From: Punica granatum
Lineage: Eukaryota > Streptophyta > Magnoliopsida > Myrtales > Lythraceae
DNA length: 64,000 nt
Assembly: GCF_007655135.1 (NCBI RefSeq)
Contig: NC_045128.1
Span: 36,364,811 to 36,428,810 of the forward strand
Direction: 5' to 3'
The notes under the pieces: generated by a model
What the model saw: only the letters and a program-made list of their open reading frames with translations
The model's database searches: none
What the model was told of the DNA's origin: nothing
Shown: in pieces, positions 37,123 to 47,101 of the stretch
How the letters are laid out: each line of letters starts with the position of its first letter
How positions within the stretch are numbered: position 1 is the stretch's first letter
Made by a program: the position numbers and the translations under genes

Positions 37123-38430
37123 AAGGCCCGAGCTGCCAGAAGGCTTACATTCACTCTGCGTTGTGTTCCTCACCTCAGATTGTATACAAATGTTCATCTG
37201 TTCCATGTTTTCTGTGTTCACTGTGTAGTGGTCTGTACGAGTTAGCAGGAGACTCGCGTATGGTTTGTTGTTGTGCTGCTGTGTTCTTGTATGTGATTGG
37301 TTATATCTGGTGAATATTTAAGCACCCGAGCGAAGCCGGGACCCGCCGAATAAGAGCAGGTGGCTGCATTCTTGGGATGGTACCATGTGATTTCCTCAGG
37401 CTTTCCTTGTAAATAGTTCATTTCGTCATGTTTAGAGAGTGCGCGACCAGAATGGACACATTTTTTCTGCTTCAAGCATTCTGTAAGGATACCTCTGGTA
37501 GGCATGAACGCAATGGAATGAAATCGAATGAATATTTCATCATTCTACCACATCTCCTTATTTGATGAAACTTTTGTATTTTCTTTTTTCATTCATTTAT
37601 ATTCCTTCAAAATAGTTATGTAAGGCTCATTCCTCCATTTCATATTTTATACAATTATCATATATTTGCTCTTTTTTTTGTGTGAATATCATTTTTTTTC
37701 TTTTAATTTATATATCTAACAATATATAGAGGATGGCATATGAGTAAATAATGTTAATTCTTTAAATTAGACTTCTTCATATTATGAAGCTGAAATAGAA
37801 ATCACCATTTTAATATCATTATATTTCACTCTATGTAATCTATTTTATTCCATTTCATTCTAACCTATCGAACATCAGCATAAAATCTTATATTTAAGAA
37901 GGAATAAACTAATAATAAATAAATGATTGTGAAATACATAGATGGCAACACAAATCCTGCTACATCATTAAGAAGCAACAAATACAAAACCTGCGGAGGG
38001 TGCTCGAAAACGTCAGTTCTCGTATGTTGTTTGAGCACCTTATTCGAAAGCTAATCCAAACCTCTGTAACTTTTCTTTTACATAAGTTCGACAACCGCCT
38101 CGCCGCCCATCCTTGTAAATAGAGTAAGGATATCTTGAAATACCGACATATTTCTTTCTCATCTCGACGCTCTTTTTACATTTTCTATTTGATACTTGAC
38201 GATATCATTATACACTCTGATTTTAGTATCTTGTAAATGAGGTATTGATTTGATCTCGACTACAATATAGGCTCACAATCAAATCAAAATAGATTTTCCT
38301 TCTTTTTAATGAGATTAAAAAAATTATACAAAAGAGAAAAAAATTTAAAGAAAAGGGAAAAAAATCGAAAAAGAAAATAAATTTTCATATCTCCCCTCGT
38401 CGTCTCCTTCCCTCCTTCCGCTTGCGGACG
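37123..38430. other. Intergenic, 3' UTR then possible MITE
   Basis: Immediately after the stop lies a 3' untranslated region. At about 37510-37850 the arms GGAATGAAAT and ATTCCATTTCATTC form a loose inverted pair around an AT-rich core, suggesting a small inverted-repeat element. No coding sequence was seen. Confidence 0.4.
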
Positions 38431-38435
38431 CAAAA

Positions 38436-38445
38436 TATAAAAAGG
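38436..38445 (+). promoter_or_regulatory. TATA box of the 39647 gene
   Basis: TATAAAAAGG in a GC-rich setting, followed by a 32-base CT tract (38508-38539) typical of a plant Y-patch or leader. A leader exon appears to end at 38669 (CAG then GTATGA) and the next exon opens at 39640, seven bases before the ATG. Confidence 0.6.
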
Positions 38446-38507
38446 CGAGAAGCAGGGGAGCGATGGAGACCGGAGGTTCCTCTCTACTCACCGACTTCAC
38501 TTCACTC

Positions 38508-38539
<32 letters not shown>
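38508..38539 (+). repeat. (TC)n tract in a 5' leader
   Basis: Sixteen TC units between TATA box and first donor site. Confidence 0.85.
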
Positions 38540-38541
<2 letters not shown>

Positions 38542-39646
38542 TACATTTTCTTTCTCGCGCCAAATTTCGAAAGTCCTATCTCTATCTCTCTCTGAGTTAG
38601 CTTCGTGATTCCTGCTGCATATCGTACGTCCGCCATAGCAGTGATCAGCACGTTCTCGTCTCATTCCAGGTATGATCGCCCGGAAAATCTCCACAGATTT
38701 CTCTTTTATGGTCAATGCCATGCTTTCTAGGGCCAGTTCTGATCGAACTCTTCGATTTTGCTCGTTCCCTCGCTTGCAATGGCAGAGTGCTCAAAATCCG
38801 GCGGGAACTTCGGAATTCAACTTGTTCTCCCCGAGGATTTAGGTAAACGGTGACGCGAGTTTGGTCAAAGCTAATTTGAGTGGAGTTGCTTGAGAGTGAT
38901 CGAGTCCGTGCATGGCTGTGCAGTAAATTCCAGCAATTTCGGCGTCTGGTGCTTCAATGTTGAATCTTAAAGCTGTATTCTTTGTACGATACATATATCC
39001 TGATTGATTGTATCGGTTTCATTGATTGTCTTTCTCTTGAATGGATTAATTGTGATTATTAAATGGCATTGACTCTCTGTATGTTATGCACATTAACTGC
39101 TGGCAATTAATTTGTTAACGTCGCGAGTATTGATACCATGGACGATGAAGCAGCATGAAGTTAATGGAAATTATGTCTCTCTCATCTCTCTTATTATCAA
39201 ACAGGAAAAGCAAAGAACGCAGGTTTTGTATATTGCTTCCCAAAACAGAGCTAAAGATCTTTCTTTTATCCCATTACCTTTTTGTTTGATATCAAAGAAT
39301 GGGAAAAGATGTAATTGGATTGACTCATGCATCTCTGATTCATACTGGCAGCTGGCAGAAGAGATCATCTCTAAGGTTGTTCATATATTTGGCCTTTTGC
39401 GAGAATCTACGTGAATAATCTTGAAATGGCCATAAACGTGGCCTTGCTTGCATGTGTATCACTTTCTAAGTGGGATATCGATCACCTTCTTCCAAGGATT
39501 TGCATTTCCCGTTCCTTAGATTTAAGAATTCTGAATGTAGTCTCTCTCTCTAATTTCAGCTTTAATTTATGCAAAAAAAATTTCGGAAGTTGATCACGCG
39601 TAATAATTTGGAACTTTCTCTTCATTTGTGCAAACACAGGAGCAGG

Positions 39647-41453
39647 ATGGACAACCTTTACGGCAACAGCCCCAGATTCGGAAAGGTGATCGCTTTACCG
39701 GGAAATATGCCCATGAGTACAGCGGTGTATAGTCATCCGTCAACTGAGAGAGGCCGCCATAAATCTTTTGCAAAGACTCCGACTTGTGATCCATATTCAT
39801 CAAGGTACGGCAACCTGATGAAGTTGCTGCAATCCAAGTCACCTTCCTCGGTGTTGGATAATATTGGTCCCATGACACCACTGAAGCTTAACATGGAGGA
39901 GGACACTTTGGTAATGGATGGTATTCCAGTAGAATCAAGCAGCGGAGGATCATCTTCGGGCAACAGTCACAGTAGAAGACCAGTGTATCGAGCTGTGGAA
40001 GACAATATATGCAGCTTCCCAGTTACTAAACCTCGCGTGAGTGTCTATCTCATTCTCATGATTTCTGGCATTTTTCTCACCAAACAGTGATATCATTCTT
40101 TGCTGTGAGGATAAAATTCCTCATCATTCAGTGTTTTATGGTTGTAAAATTTGCTTCTATGAATTCATCTCCTTTTGCATTGAGTTCACCAAAATTTTTG
40201 AATTCTTACAAGATAATCTTCATTATTTTCTACTTTGAAAGATGCCTCAACCATATAAATGAATATTGTTGGAGCAGATCCTCAATCTGAAGGTTAATAG
40301 GGCCTATTCTCTGTGAAGGTTCTAACCATCTGTTGCTAAACTGGCAGCTTTCATACAGAGAAAAGTAATAGTTTTATGTGGATTGTTCTTTCTATACATA
40401 AGATCTAAGAGAGATGAGAGTTTTCTTAGAAGAGCGAGAGAAGCTGTTTGGTTGTTCGGACTGCTTATGGTGGAGTTGCTTATCATAGCTATAGAGGAAA
40501 ATGAGCTGAGGGATCCATTGGCTTTTCTCTTGCCTTCTAAAGGGCTAGATTTACCAGCTAAAGGGCTGTTTAGGTCTTAAGCACGAGGGGCAGGGCATTG
40601 TCCTGCATGCGGTAAACTCAGGAAAGCAATTTTCTTCTCCATACATTGTGAGAGAGTGAACTTCAAACGGATGTCTCCTTTAAGCCGTGCCTTAGCATTG
40701 GAATTTTTTATATCTGTCAAAGCTGAGAGGACTGATATATATAGATTCTGGATCAATTTATATAGAGCCGGTGCCATATATCGTGGTTTTTTAAAACTAA
40801 ACTGAAATCTATGCTGCAGTTGATTCGTGGAAAAGAAGAGCAGCAGCATCCCTCTCGTCTATCTGTCAAGAATAACTCTCCTGAGGTAGTTAAGCAGTCA
40901 ACATATTAGTCCATGCTTGTCATTGTACAGTACCATTTCGGAAAGATTTCTCTATAACTATATAATTGCATTAAGATGCTATTAAGCAGATGTACGTATA
41001 ATATGATAGTGAGCATTCATGTCTTCCGACAAATCTGCCGAATCATACACTTGCATTCTCTGTAATTTTAGTGAAGTAAAGGGGCAAGTTTGACCCCACT
41101 GAAATTCTGCATATTTGGAAGACTACTTTCCGGCTGAATCAAGAACTAAATGTATGATATTATCGTCTCAACATCAGTGTTTACTGGCTTTTATTTCCCA
41201 GGCAGTCTTACGCGCAGCTGCTGAGCTAGAAGCACCAAAAACTGTGGCAGCTCCACCTTCAAGACCAGCACAAACTCACAAGTCACCTAACATAAAAGTT
41301 CCCACCCGGGATTGGTCACCTCTGGATGATGGAATAGTGGTTGACTCACCTTCCCGATCCCAGGAAGACATCCATCCGTACATTCACCGCTTCATGCATG
41401 AGCCAAGATCCATTAGGAGGTTACCTGTCTTCACTGAGATAACCCGCCAATAG
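39647..41453 (+). CDS. Plant protein of unknown function, 235 aa
   Basis: Not recognised. Coding exons 39647-40036, 40820-40885 and 41202-41453 join in frame with GT-AG introns to 235 residues; an untranslated first exon probably ends at 38669. The start MDNLYGNSPRFGK is the first ATG after the acceptor. Visible features: a likely conserved block SSRYGNLMKLLQSKSP and TPLKLNMEEDTLVMDGI, a Ser/Gly-rich linker (ESSSGGSSSGNSHSRR), a basic short exon (LIRGKEEQQHPSRL), an Ala-rich helix-prone piece, and a C-terminus RFMHEPRSIRRLPVFTEITR. No signal peptide, membrane segment or catalytic motif was seen. The orderly splicing and TATA-driven leader argue that it is a real gene. It is followed by a 3' untranslated region of a few hundred bases. 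Confidence 0.8.
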
Positions 41454-42355
41454 AAGCCTCTTGGCTCGAATAGACCTCATTGGTCCGCTGCAATTCTTCC
41501 GAGTTTTCCTTTGAACCTCTTCCCCATCCCTCTCTGTTTGAGCATTGACATTCCAGCCTCTGTTACTGCTCCTTACGTATGTAGGATATGACAATTTAAA
41601 ACCCGGGTTCTCCTCTTCCATGTATAATAACACGAGCCATGTAGGTAGCGACCTTCTTCTTCTTCTTGTTTTTTTTTTTTTTTTTGGTGGACGGGAGGTT
41701 TATTCTACAGTTTTATGTGCTCGAGAATTTTATGACGCCGGAAAAGACAGAATCTTCTTTTTGCTAGACAGATTTGTTTTCCCCTTCGAATACAAAGGTA
41801 CGTTAGTCTTTCAGATGATTCAAGTCTGTTTCTATGCGCCAAACTTGCAGATGCAGCATTCTTCATGGTTTATAGTCGCTGGATTTATCTGCAGGAAAGA
41901 GAAGTCAGTAGAGTCCATAGCTGACGTGGCACATGATGAGGCGTTATCCTTCCAGCATATATGGATAAGCCTATTATCAACCTGCGAAGGGACAGAGCCT
42001 CTTACAGCAATCAGGCAATGAGAGAAATTTTCTAGGATTTATCCTCAAATTTGTTTTCTTTTTGGTATCGGAATATCAATTCATTTTCGTAGAAACCCGG
42101 AATTTCCTTCTTTGTATCTTCCAAACATTCACTTTCCATGTGGAGTCACCTTCTCGATTGGATTTGGATCCTTCTCCTATGGGCTCTGCTCTGTTCTTCT
42201 AACATGAATTTATGGCTCTGATTGAGCTCCCACTGCTTGCGAAGCCGGAGCCGATGATCTGTGCATTCCATTTGGTTCCTCTGGCAATTTAGTCCGATAT
42301 CCAGTGCTCACTGAGTTTCCTTTTAGTCAGTGTAGCACTTCGAAGCTTCGTTTCG
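41454..42355 (+). other. Spacer between unknown gene and FAD oxidoreductase
   Basis: Contains a T run at 41670-41685 and untranslated sequence of the flanking genes. The ORF across 41545-42021 has no recognisable domain and overlaps the likely 3' untranslated region. Confidence 0.5.
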
Positions 42356-43795
42356 ATGACATTCATACGCTCCCCTCACTTTTTGAACCCTTCTTGCTTT
42401 TCTCCCCATCAGTCATCCACCCGCCATTTCGCATTCCAAATCAGAGCCCAAACAGCCCCGCAGGTTACCGTGACAGCCCCACAATCCTCATCAGACCCGA
42501 ATCCTGGAGTCATTGTCATTGGGGCGGGCCTGGCTGGGTTAGCAGCGGCGACCCGCCTAACCTCCGAGAGGATCCCATTTCTGCTGCTCGAAGCATCCGA
42601 CTCTGTTGGCGGGCGGGTTAAGACCGACCTTATTGATGGGTTCCTCCTCGACCGAGGCTTCCAGATATTCATCACTGCCTACCCTGAAGCTCGAAAACTC
42701 CTGGACTACAGCTCCCTAGACCTGCAAAAATTCTACTCTGGTGCGCTCGTTTACTATGATGGCCAGTTCCACACTGTGGCTGACCCTGTTCGCCACTTCT
42801 GGGACTCTCTTGGTTCCCTAACTAACCAGATCGGGTCTATTCCTGATAAGCTGCGGATTGGCTTGACCCGGCTTCAGGTCCTTGGCAAGTCTGATGAGGA
42901 AATTTTGAGTGCGAGTGAGGAGCCCACCATTGATATGTTGATGAAACTCGGGTTTTCGGATGCAATAGTGGATCGGTTCTTTAGGCCATTCTTTGGAGGG
43001 ATTTTCTTCGACCGGGAACTCGGGACAACCTCGAGATTATTCAATTTCATCTTCAAGTGTCTTGCACTAGGTGATAATACTCTTCCTGCTAGAGGAATTA
43101 GCGCAATTCCTGAGCAACTGGCACAGAAACTTTCTCCCAATTCGATTGTATTCAACAAGAGAGTAGTGTCGATTGAGTCCGAAGAATCGGGTTTGCCAGG
43201 AGTGAGATTAGAAAATGGAGAATTACTGAGAAGCAAGTTTGGGGTGATAGTTGCAGTTGAGGAACCTGAATCTTTTAAGCTCTTGGCAGGAAAGGATAAA
43301 CCCGAGGCAGCCCCGAGAAAGCCGGTTCGAAGCACAGTCTGCCTGTACTTCTCGGCGGACCGGGGCCAGATCCCGATTCAAGACCCAGTCCTACTCCTAA
43401 ACGGATCAGGCAAGGGGATTGTCAACAACATGTTCTGTGCAACCAATGTAGCCTCATCCTATGGCCCGCCCAATAAGGCGCTCATATCAGTGTCACTGAT
43501 CGGGCTGTTTGAGGATCTCTCCGACAACGATCTCACGGGTCAGGTTTTACGGGAGCTATCAGGATGGTTCGGGGAGAAGATTGTGAGGTCTTGGAAGCAC
43601 CTCAGGACTTACCGGATTGGGTTCGCTCAGCCAAATCAGTGTCCGCCCACCGACCTGATGAAGAACCCGAGGGACAGGCCGGGTGTCTATGTTTGCGGTG
43701 ATTATATGACTTCTGCTACTTTCGACGGGGCTTTGGTTTCGGGAAGGATGGCTGTCGAGGCTTTGCTCAAAGACAAAGCCATTTCCCGGATTTGA
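42356..43795 (+). CDS. FAD-dependent amine-oxidase-like oxidoreductase, probably plastid-targeted
   Basis: Intronless ORF of 479 residues. Residues 1-45 are rich in Ser, Pro, Thr and Arg with almost no acidic residues, as in a chloroplast transit peptide. The Rossmann FAD-binding motif GVIVIGAGLAGLAAA begins at residue 51 with the acidic LLLEAS strand end following, and GGRV at 85-88 is the second FAD motif of the protoporphyrinogen oxidase / phytoene desaturase / amine oxidase superfamily. The C-terminal FAD motif is GVYVCGDYMTSATFDGALVSG near 449. A bacterial-style single exon and these motifs fit the plant family annotated only as FAD/NAD(P)-binding oxidoreductase. The substrate is unknown; a carotenoid or tetrapyrrole is only an inference from the superfamily. 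Confidence 0.88.
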   Translation: MTFIRSPHFLNPSCFSPHQSSTRHFAFQIRAQTAPQVTVTAPQSSSDPNPGVIVIGAGLAGLAAATRLTSERIPFLLLEASDSVGGRVKTDLIDGFLLDRGFQIFITAYPEARKLLDYSSLDLQKFYSGALVYYDGQFHTVADPVRHFWDSLGSLTNQIGSIPDKLRIGLTRLQVLGKSDEEILSASEEPTIDMLMKLGFSDAIVDRFFRPFFGGIFFDRELGTTSRLFNFIFKCLALGDNTLPARGISAIPEQLAQKLSPNSIVFNKRVVSIESEESGLPGVRLENGELLRSKFGVIVAVEEPESFKLLAGKDKPEAAPRKPVRSTVCLYFSADRGQIPIQDPVLLLNGSGKGIVNNMFCATNVASSYGPPNKALISVSLIGLFEDLSDNDLTGQVLRELSGWFGEKIVRSWKHLRTYRIGFAQPNQCPPTDLMKNPRDRPGVYVCGDYMTSATFDGALVSGRMAVEALLKDKAISRI

Positions 43796-43884
43796 TGTTA
43801 CTTTGTCCTTCTGACTAATCCTTCTCCATATAATATGTACAATAATTCCCAGAAATGAAATGCTTGGCCTTCTTTAACGACGTT

Positions 43885-44280
43885 TGCGGTACGCTCGTGT
43901 CCATTCTATCATACAACTCGAGATGAATCGGACCCAGAAACCAGCAGGCTGAATGACGAGATTCATCTATGCTTGCAATAAACAAGATTGGTGATTCAGA
44001 TATAGTCACTCCGGGAACAGTTTACATACAGCATGCAATAGATATATCGAGCCCCTCCTCCGCTCGACTCATGTCCCTCGAGGAAATTCAAGTGGCTTCC
44101 CAGTTGGTTTCCCCATCCCCTGATCTCTCATCATTGCTGTAAATGCAATCGCTGCAGGCCACGCCTCTGTAGGCATACATTGAAGCTGAGAATCTGAGAT
44201 CAGAAGAGCGTGAGCCCTGTCAGATCTCAGCCAAGGAAATCATCATCAAAGTGGAGTGTAAGTACTGCCCAATCCTTAGT
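43885..44280 (+). pseudogene. Partial duplicate of the ARC5 promoter, exon 1 end, intron 1 and exon 2
   Basis: 43889-44050 matches the ARC5 upstream region (about 46679-46860), and 44055-44280 matches 47398-47640, covering the end of exon 1 (SRLMSLEEIQ), intron 1 and the start of exon 2 (AYIEAEN, EPCQISAKEIIIKVE). Most of exon 1 with the GTPase P-loop is deleted. The intron is kept, so it is a DNA duplication about 3 kb from its parent. It cannot encode a dynamin. Confidence 0.85.
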
Positions 44281-44951
44281 CGCAGAAGCAGCTGCTGTAC
44301 TTTTGGCCTTACGTTTCAGCCCTAAACAAAGTTGGTGTCGAAAAAGGATTGGAACAACTAAAACACTGCCCCTTAGGAAATTAGGACTATCGTTTTTTTC
44401 CCCGACATTATTAAGCTCCTCTCTAATTATTTCATGGAATGGAAATGTACTTGAATCCCTCGTGATCGTAACCGTCAAACCACATGATCTAGGACAACTT
44501 AAAAGTTTTAGATCGAATCTTAATTTTCATTCTTTTGTTATGTTTGATGGTAGATGTTTATAGTGGTTATGAATGAAACTCATACTATTCACTAAAAATA
44601 GAAAAAAGCTGGTAAAATCTAAATAAGTAATGCATGCTGGCAAAGTTTCAAGAGGGTTTAACGAATAAGTTGGTATCTTCATCCAAATCCAAACCATTAG
44701 CTGCCGAAGTAGTCGTAATGACTTGTATATGTATGTTCCAATCCATTAGAAAAATGTAAGATCTAAATATGGTAAATCCGGATTTATAGATCAAGTACAA
44801 TAGTTATTTGGAAAAATCTAAATATGTAGTTTCGAGAGGTACCATTTAAGCAAACTCCTATTTTCTTTGGAGAATCAATCAAAGAGGGAGTGGCCAGATT
44901 CTTGAGCTTTGGCTCCGATTTGTATTAAAAAAAGAAAAAAGAACAAAAAAG

Positions 44952-45507
44952 CATTGTTATCAGAACCGGACCGGACCGGCCGGTTCGACCGGTCGGACCG
45001 GGAACCGGCACCAAGTCCGGTCCGGTTCGCCTAAAAACCGAAATGGCAGCTTTGAACCGCCGGACCCATTGAACCGGCCGGTTTTAAGCAAAATTTCATT
45101 AAACCGGCCGGTTCTATGGGTTTTTATGGGTTTCCTATTTAATGTAAAAATTGGTTGGTTGTGTAAGGATTTGAACTCATGACCTCTTGCTTTTCATATT
45201 AGCATACTACCAACCAAGCCACCACCACTTTTTTGTTCTTTTAACTCTACTTTTAAGTACTTATTAAAATAAAATATTTATTTTGAAGTAAGAAATATTA
45301 AATATAGATACTTTCTTATACTATTGTTATATTTCTTTAAAATCATCATACTTTTATCTTAATTATCATAATTTTTTTAATAATATGAATATTTATTTTA
45401 TTTTAAATAAACGAGCGGTCCGACCCATCGAACCCCCGGTTGGACCCATAAACCCATGACCCCGTACCCCTTCCGGTTCATCATCCGGTCCGGTTCTGAT
45501 AACACTG
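44952..45507. mobile_element. Non-autonomous hAT element, 556 bp, with intact 8-bp target duplication
   Basis: Termini CATTGTTATCAGAACCGG and the reverse CAGTGTTATCAGAACCGG continue to about 23 bp of inverted repeat with one mismatch. They are flanked on both sides by the 8-bp direct repeat CAAAAAAG (44944-44951 and 45508-45515), the hAT signature. Subterminal regions are packed with CCGG/CCGGTT motifs on both ends. The middle is AT-rich and contains a tRNA-like block on the minus strand. There is no transposase ORF. It lies just upstream of the S-protein homologue start codon. Confidence 0.9.
45168..45222 (-). repeat. tRNA-like polymerase III box pair inside the hAT element
   Basis: On the minus strand TGGCTTGGTTGGTA (A-box-like) and AGTTCAAATCC (B-box-like) lie at tRNA spacing. 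This may be a captured SINE head or tRNA fragment; no cloverleaf closes. Confidence 0.5.
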
Positions 45508-45550
45508 CAAAAAAGAGAGAGGGTGGCCAAAGAGACGGAATCTGGCAAGC

Positions 45551-45973
45551 ATGAGTTTGATGAATATGAATTCTTTCCTTTTAGTACTTGTAGGGTGTCT
45601 GGTGGTTTGGCCGGAAGCGACGGGTTTTTCCTTCACAAGGCGTAAGGCTAAGGTCGATATTTTTAACTATTTGCCTAATGGTGCAACCTTCCAGATCCAC
45701 TGTAAATCGAAGAATAATGACCTTGGGGTGCACGTGATCGGGCCAGGCCAAAAGTACGAGCTCTCATTCACGCCTAACATATGGGGGAGGACGTTGTTCT
45801 TTTGCGGGGTGTCATGGTCTGGCGGGCACTTCGTATTTGACATTTACAGGGACAGAAGGGACAACATGGACAGGTGCAAGCACTATTGCAGGTGGCACGT
45901 AACAAAGGATGCCGTCATTGGATTCAGGGAAGACGGTCCGAACGCTGACATTGTTATTCCTTGGAATAAGTAA
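45551..45973 (+). CDS. S-protein homologue (plant self-incompatibility S1 family)
   Basis: Small secreted protein of 140 residues in one exon. Residues 1-25 form a hydrophobic signal peptide (MNSFLLVLVGCLVVWP). The mature part has the S1-family layout: an early beta strand VDIFNYLPNGATFQIHC, a central GPGQKYELSFTPNIWGRTLFFCGVSW, and four cysteines (IHC, FFC, and CKHYC) as expected for the two disulfides of the family, ending in FREDGPNADIVIPW. Poppy PrsS is the founding member, but most homologues in other plants have unknown functions, so no self-incompatibility role is claimed. The start codon lies 35 bp after the right target duplication of the hAT element, so the ancestral promoter is displaced by 564 bp. 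Confidence 0.9.
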   Translation: MSLMNMNSFLLVLVGCLVVWPEATGFSFTRRKAKVDIFNYLPNGATFQIHCKSKNNDLGVHVIGPGQKYELSFTPNIWGRTLFFCGVSWSGGHFVFDIYRDRRDNMDRCKHYCRWHVTKDAVIGFREDGPNADIVIPWNK

Positions 45974-46102
45974 TGTCGAGGAACCGGAATGTTATAATAA
46001 GGTTGTCTTTGTTTAAACTTAAAATATCAGTAATTATTTTTAATTGCTGAAATTTTAAGTATAAATATGTGAAAATTCTTTTTAATTGATTATGTAAAAT
46101 TA

Positions 46103-46552
46103 TTTTTTGGGTAAATGGTGAAACTTCATTGATAACAAAAGGAATTTATATCAGAGATCAATACCATTTACCCCTGTACAGAGCAGTAAAACTGAAAATA
46201 CCCAAAAGTTACCCTCAAATCAGCTAAGCGTAGTATCAAAATGGTGAAACATACGCCTCACAATGGTAGAGTGTACGATTTTGCATGAGAATTGGGGAAG
46301 AACGGATAACTTTGTTTGCACATCCGAGAGGATCCTTCGTATGATAACTGTTGAAGACGAGACTTGCTTTCGGTGGATCCTGGCGTTCTTCTCCTTACAA
46401 ATGCAATAGATGTAGTGAGTACAGAGAAGTTTGAGACAAATAACGTCAAGTTTCTTTCCACGGAGAGAGAAGACCCAGTAGAGTTCCGTATTCCAGTCAA
46501 CGTTGGTTTTGTTCAATCCAACAGGGCTAATAAACTTCTCCAACATGGGCTA
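46103..46552 (-). mobile_element. 5'-truncated LINE, copy 1
   Basis: Read on the minus strand it ends in the 3' tail ...ATCAATGAAGTTTCACCATTTACCC and A-rich sequence, and encodes the C-terminal part of a plant L1-type ORF2 (WNTELYWVF, ARIHRKQVSSSTVIIRRIL). It is bounded by a 14-bp exact target duplication ATTATGTAAAATTA at 46089-46102 and 46553-46566. Inserted just downstream of the S-protein homologue. Confidence 0.85.
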
Positions 46553-46566
46553 ATTATGTAAAATTA

Positions 46567-47101
46567 CTTGTCCCTTACGAAAAAAAATTATTTGTTGGAA
46601 TAAGCATTGAAAATTCAAAGCTCTTATGTATCGAAATTATATTATTTTATTTATTTTTCTTCTCATAATAATTACGATACGCTCACGTCCTTGCATCGAA
46701 TAACTCGACGTGAATTGGTTGCTAAAATAGTATTGGAACGCTTTCGCTCAGAAATCAACAGGCCCAAATGACGAGAATCATCTATGTTTGCGATAAGCAA
46801 AGCCGATGATTCAGATTTTCGCACTCCGGAAACGGTGACATGCGCGCACATGATGTATATCAACTCCTGCCCATATAGTCCGTCACCATATATTATCCGC
46901 ATAGGAGCCCACGATGGCCATTAGATTACGCGTGGGATCCATTTTCAACCGGTTCAATTCACACGGCCCACGTCAAAAAAAGGAACCGGGACAAAAATTT
47001 AAAAAAAAAAAGAAAAAAAGAAAAATAACGATAGTCGATAGATAATAGGGGAAAGGGAGGGAAAAGCCTCTCGCAGTCTCACGCTTGTGCACAGTTCACT
47101 G
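46567..47101 (+). other. ARC5 upstream region
   Basis: Contains the sequence duplicated at 43889-44050, then an A-rich stretch (46975-47030). No convincing TATA box was assigned. Confidence 0.5.
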
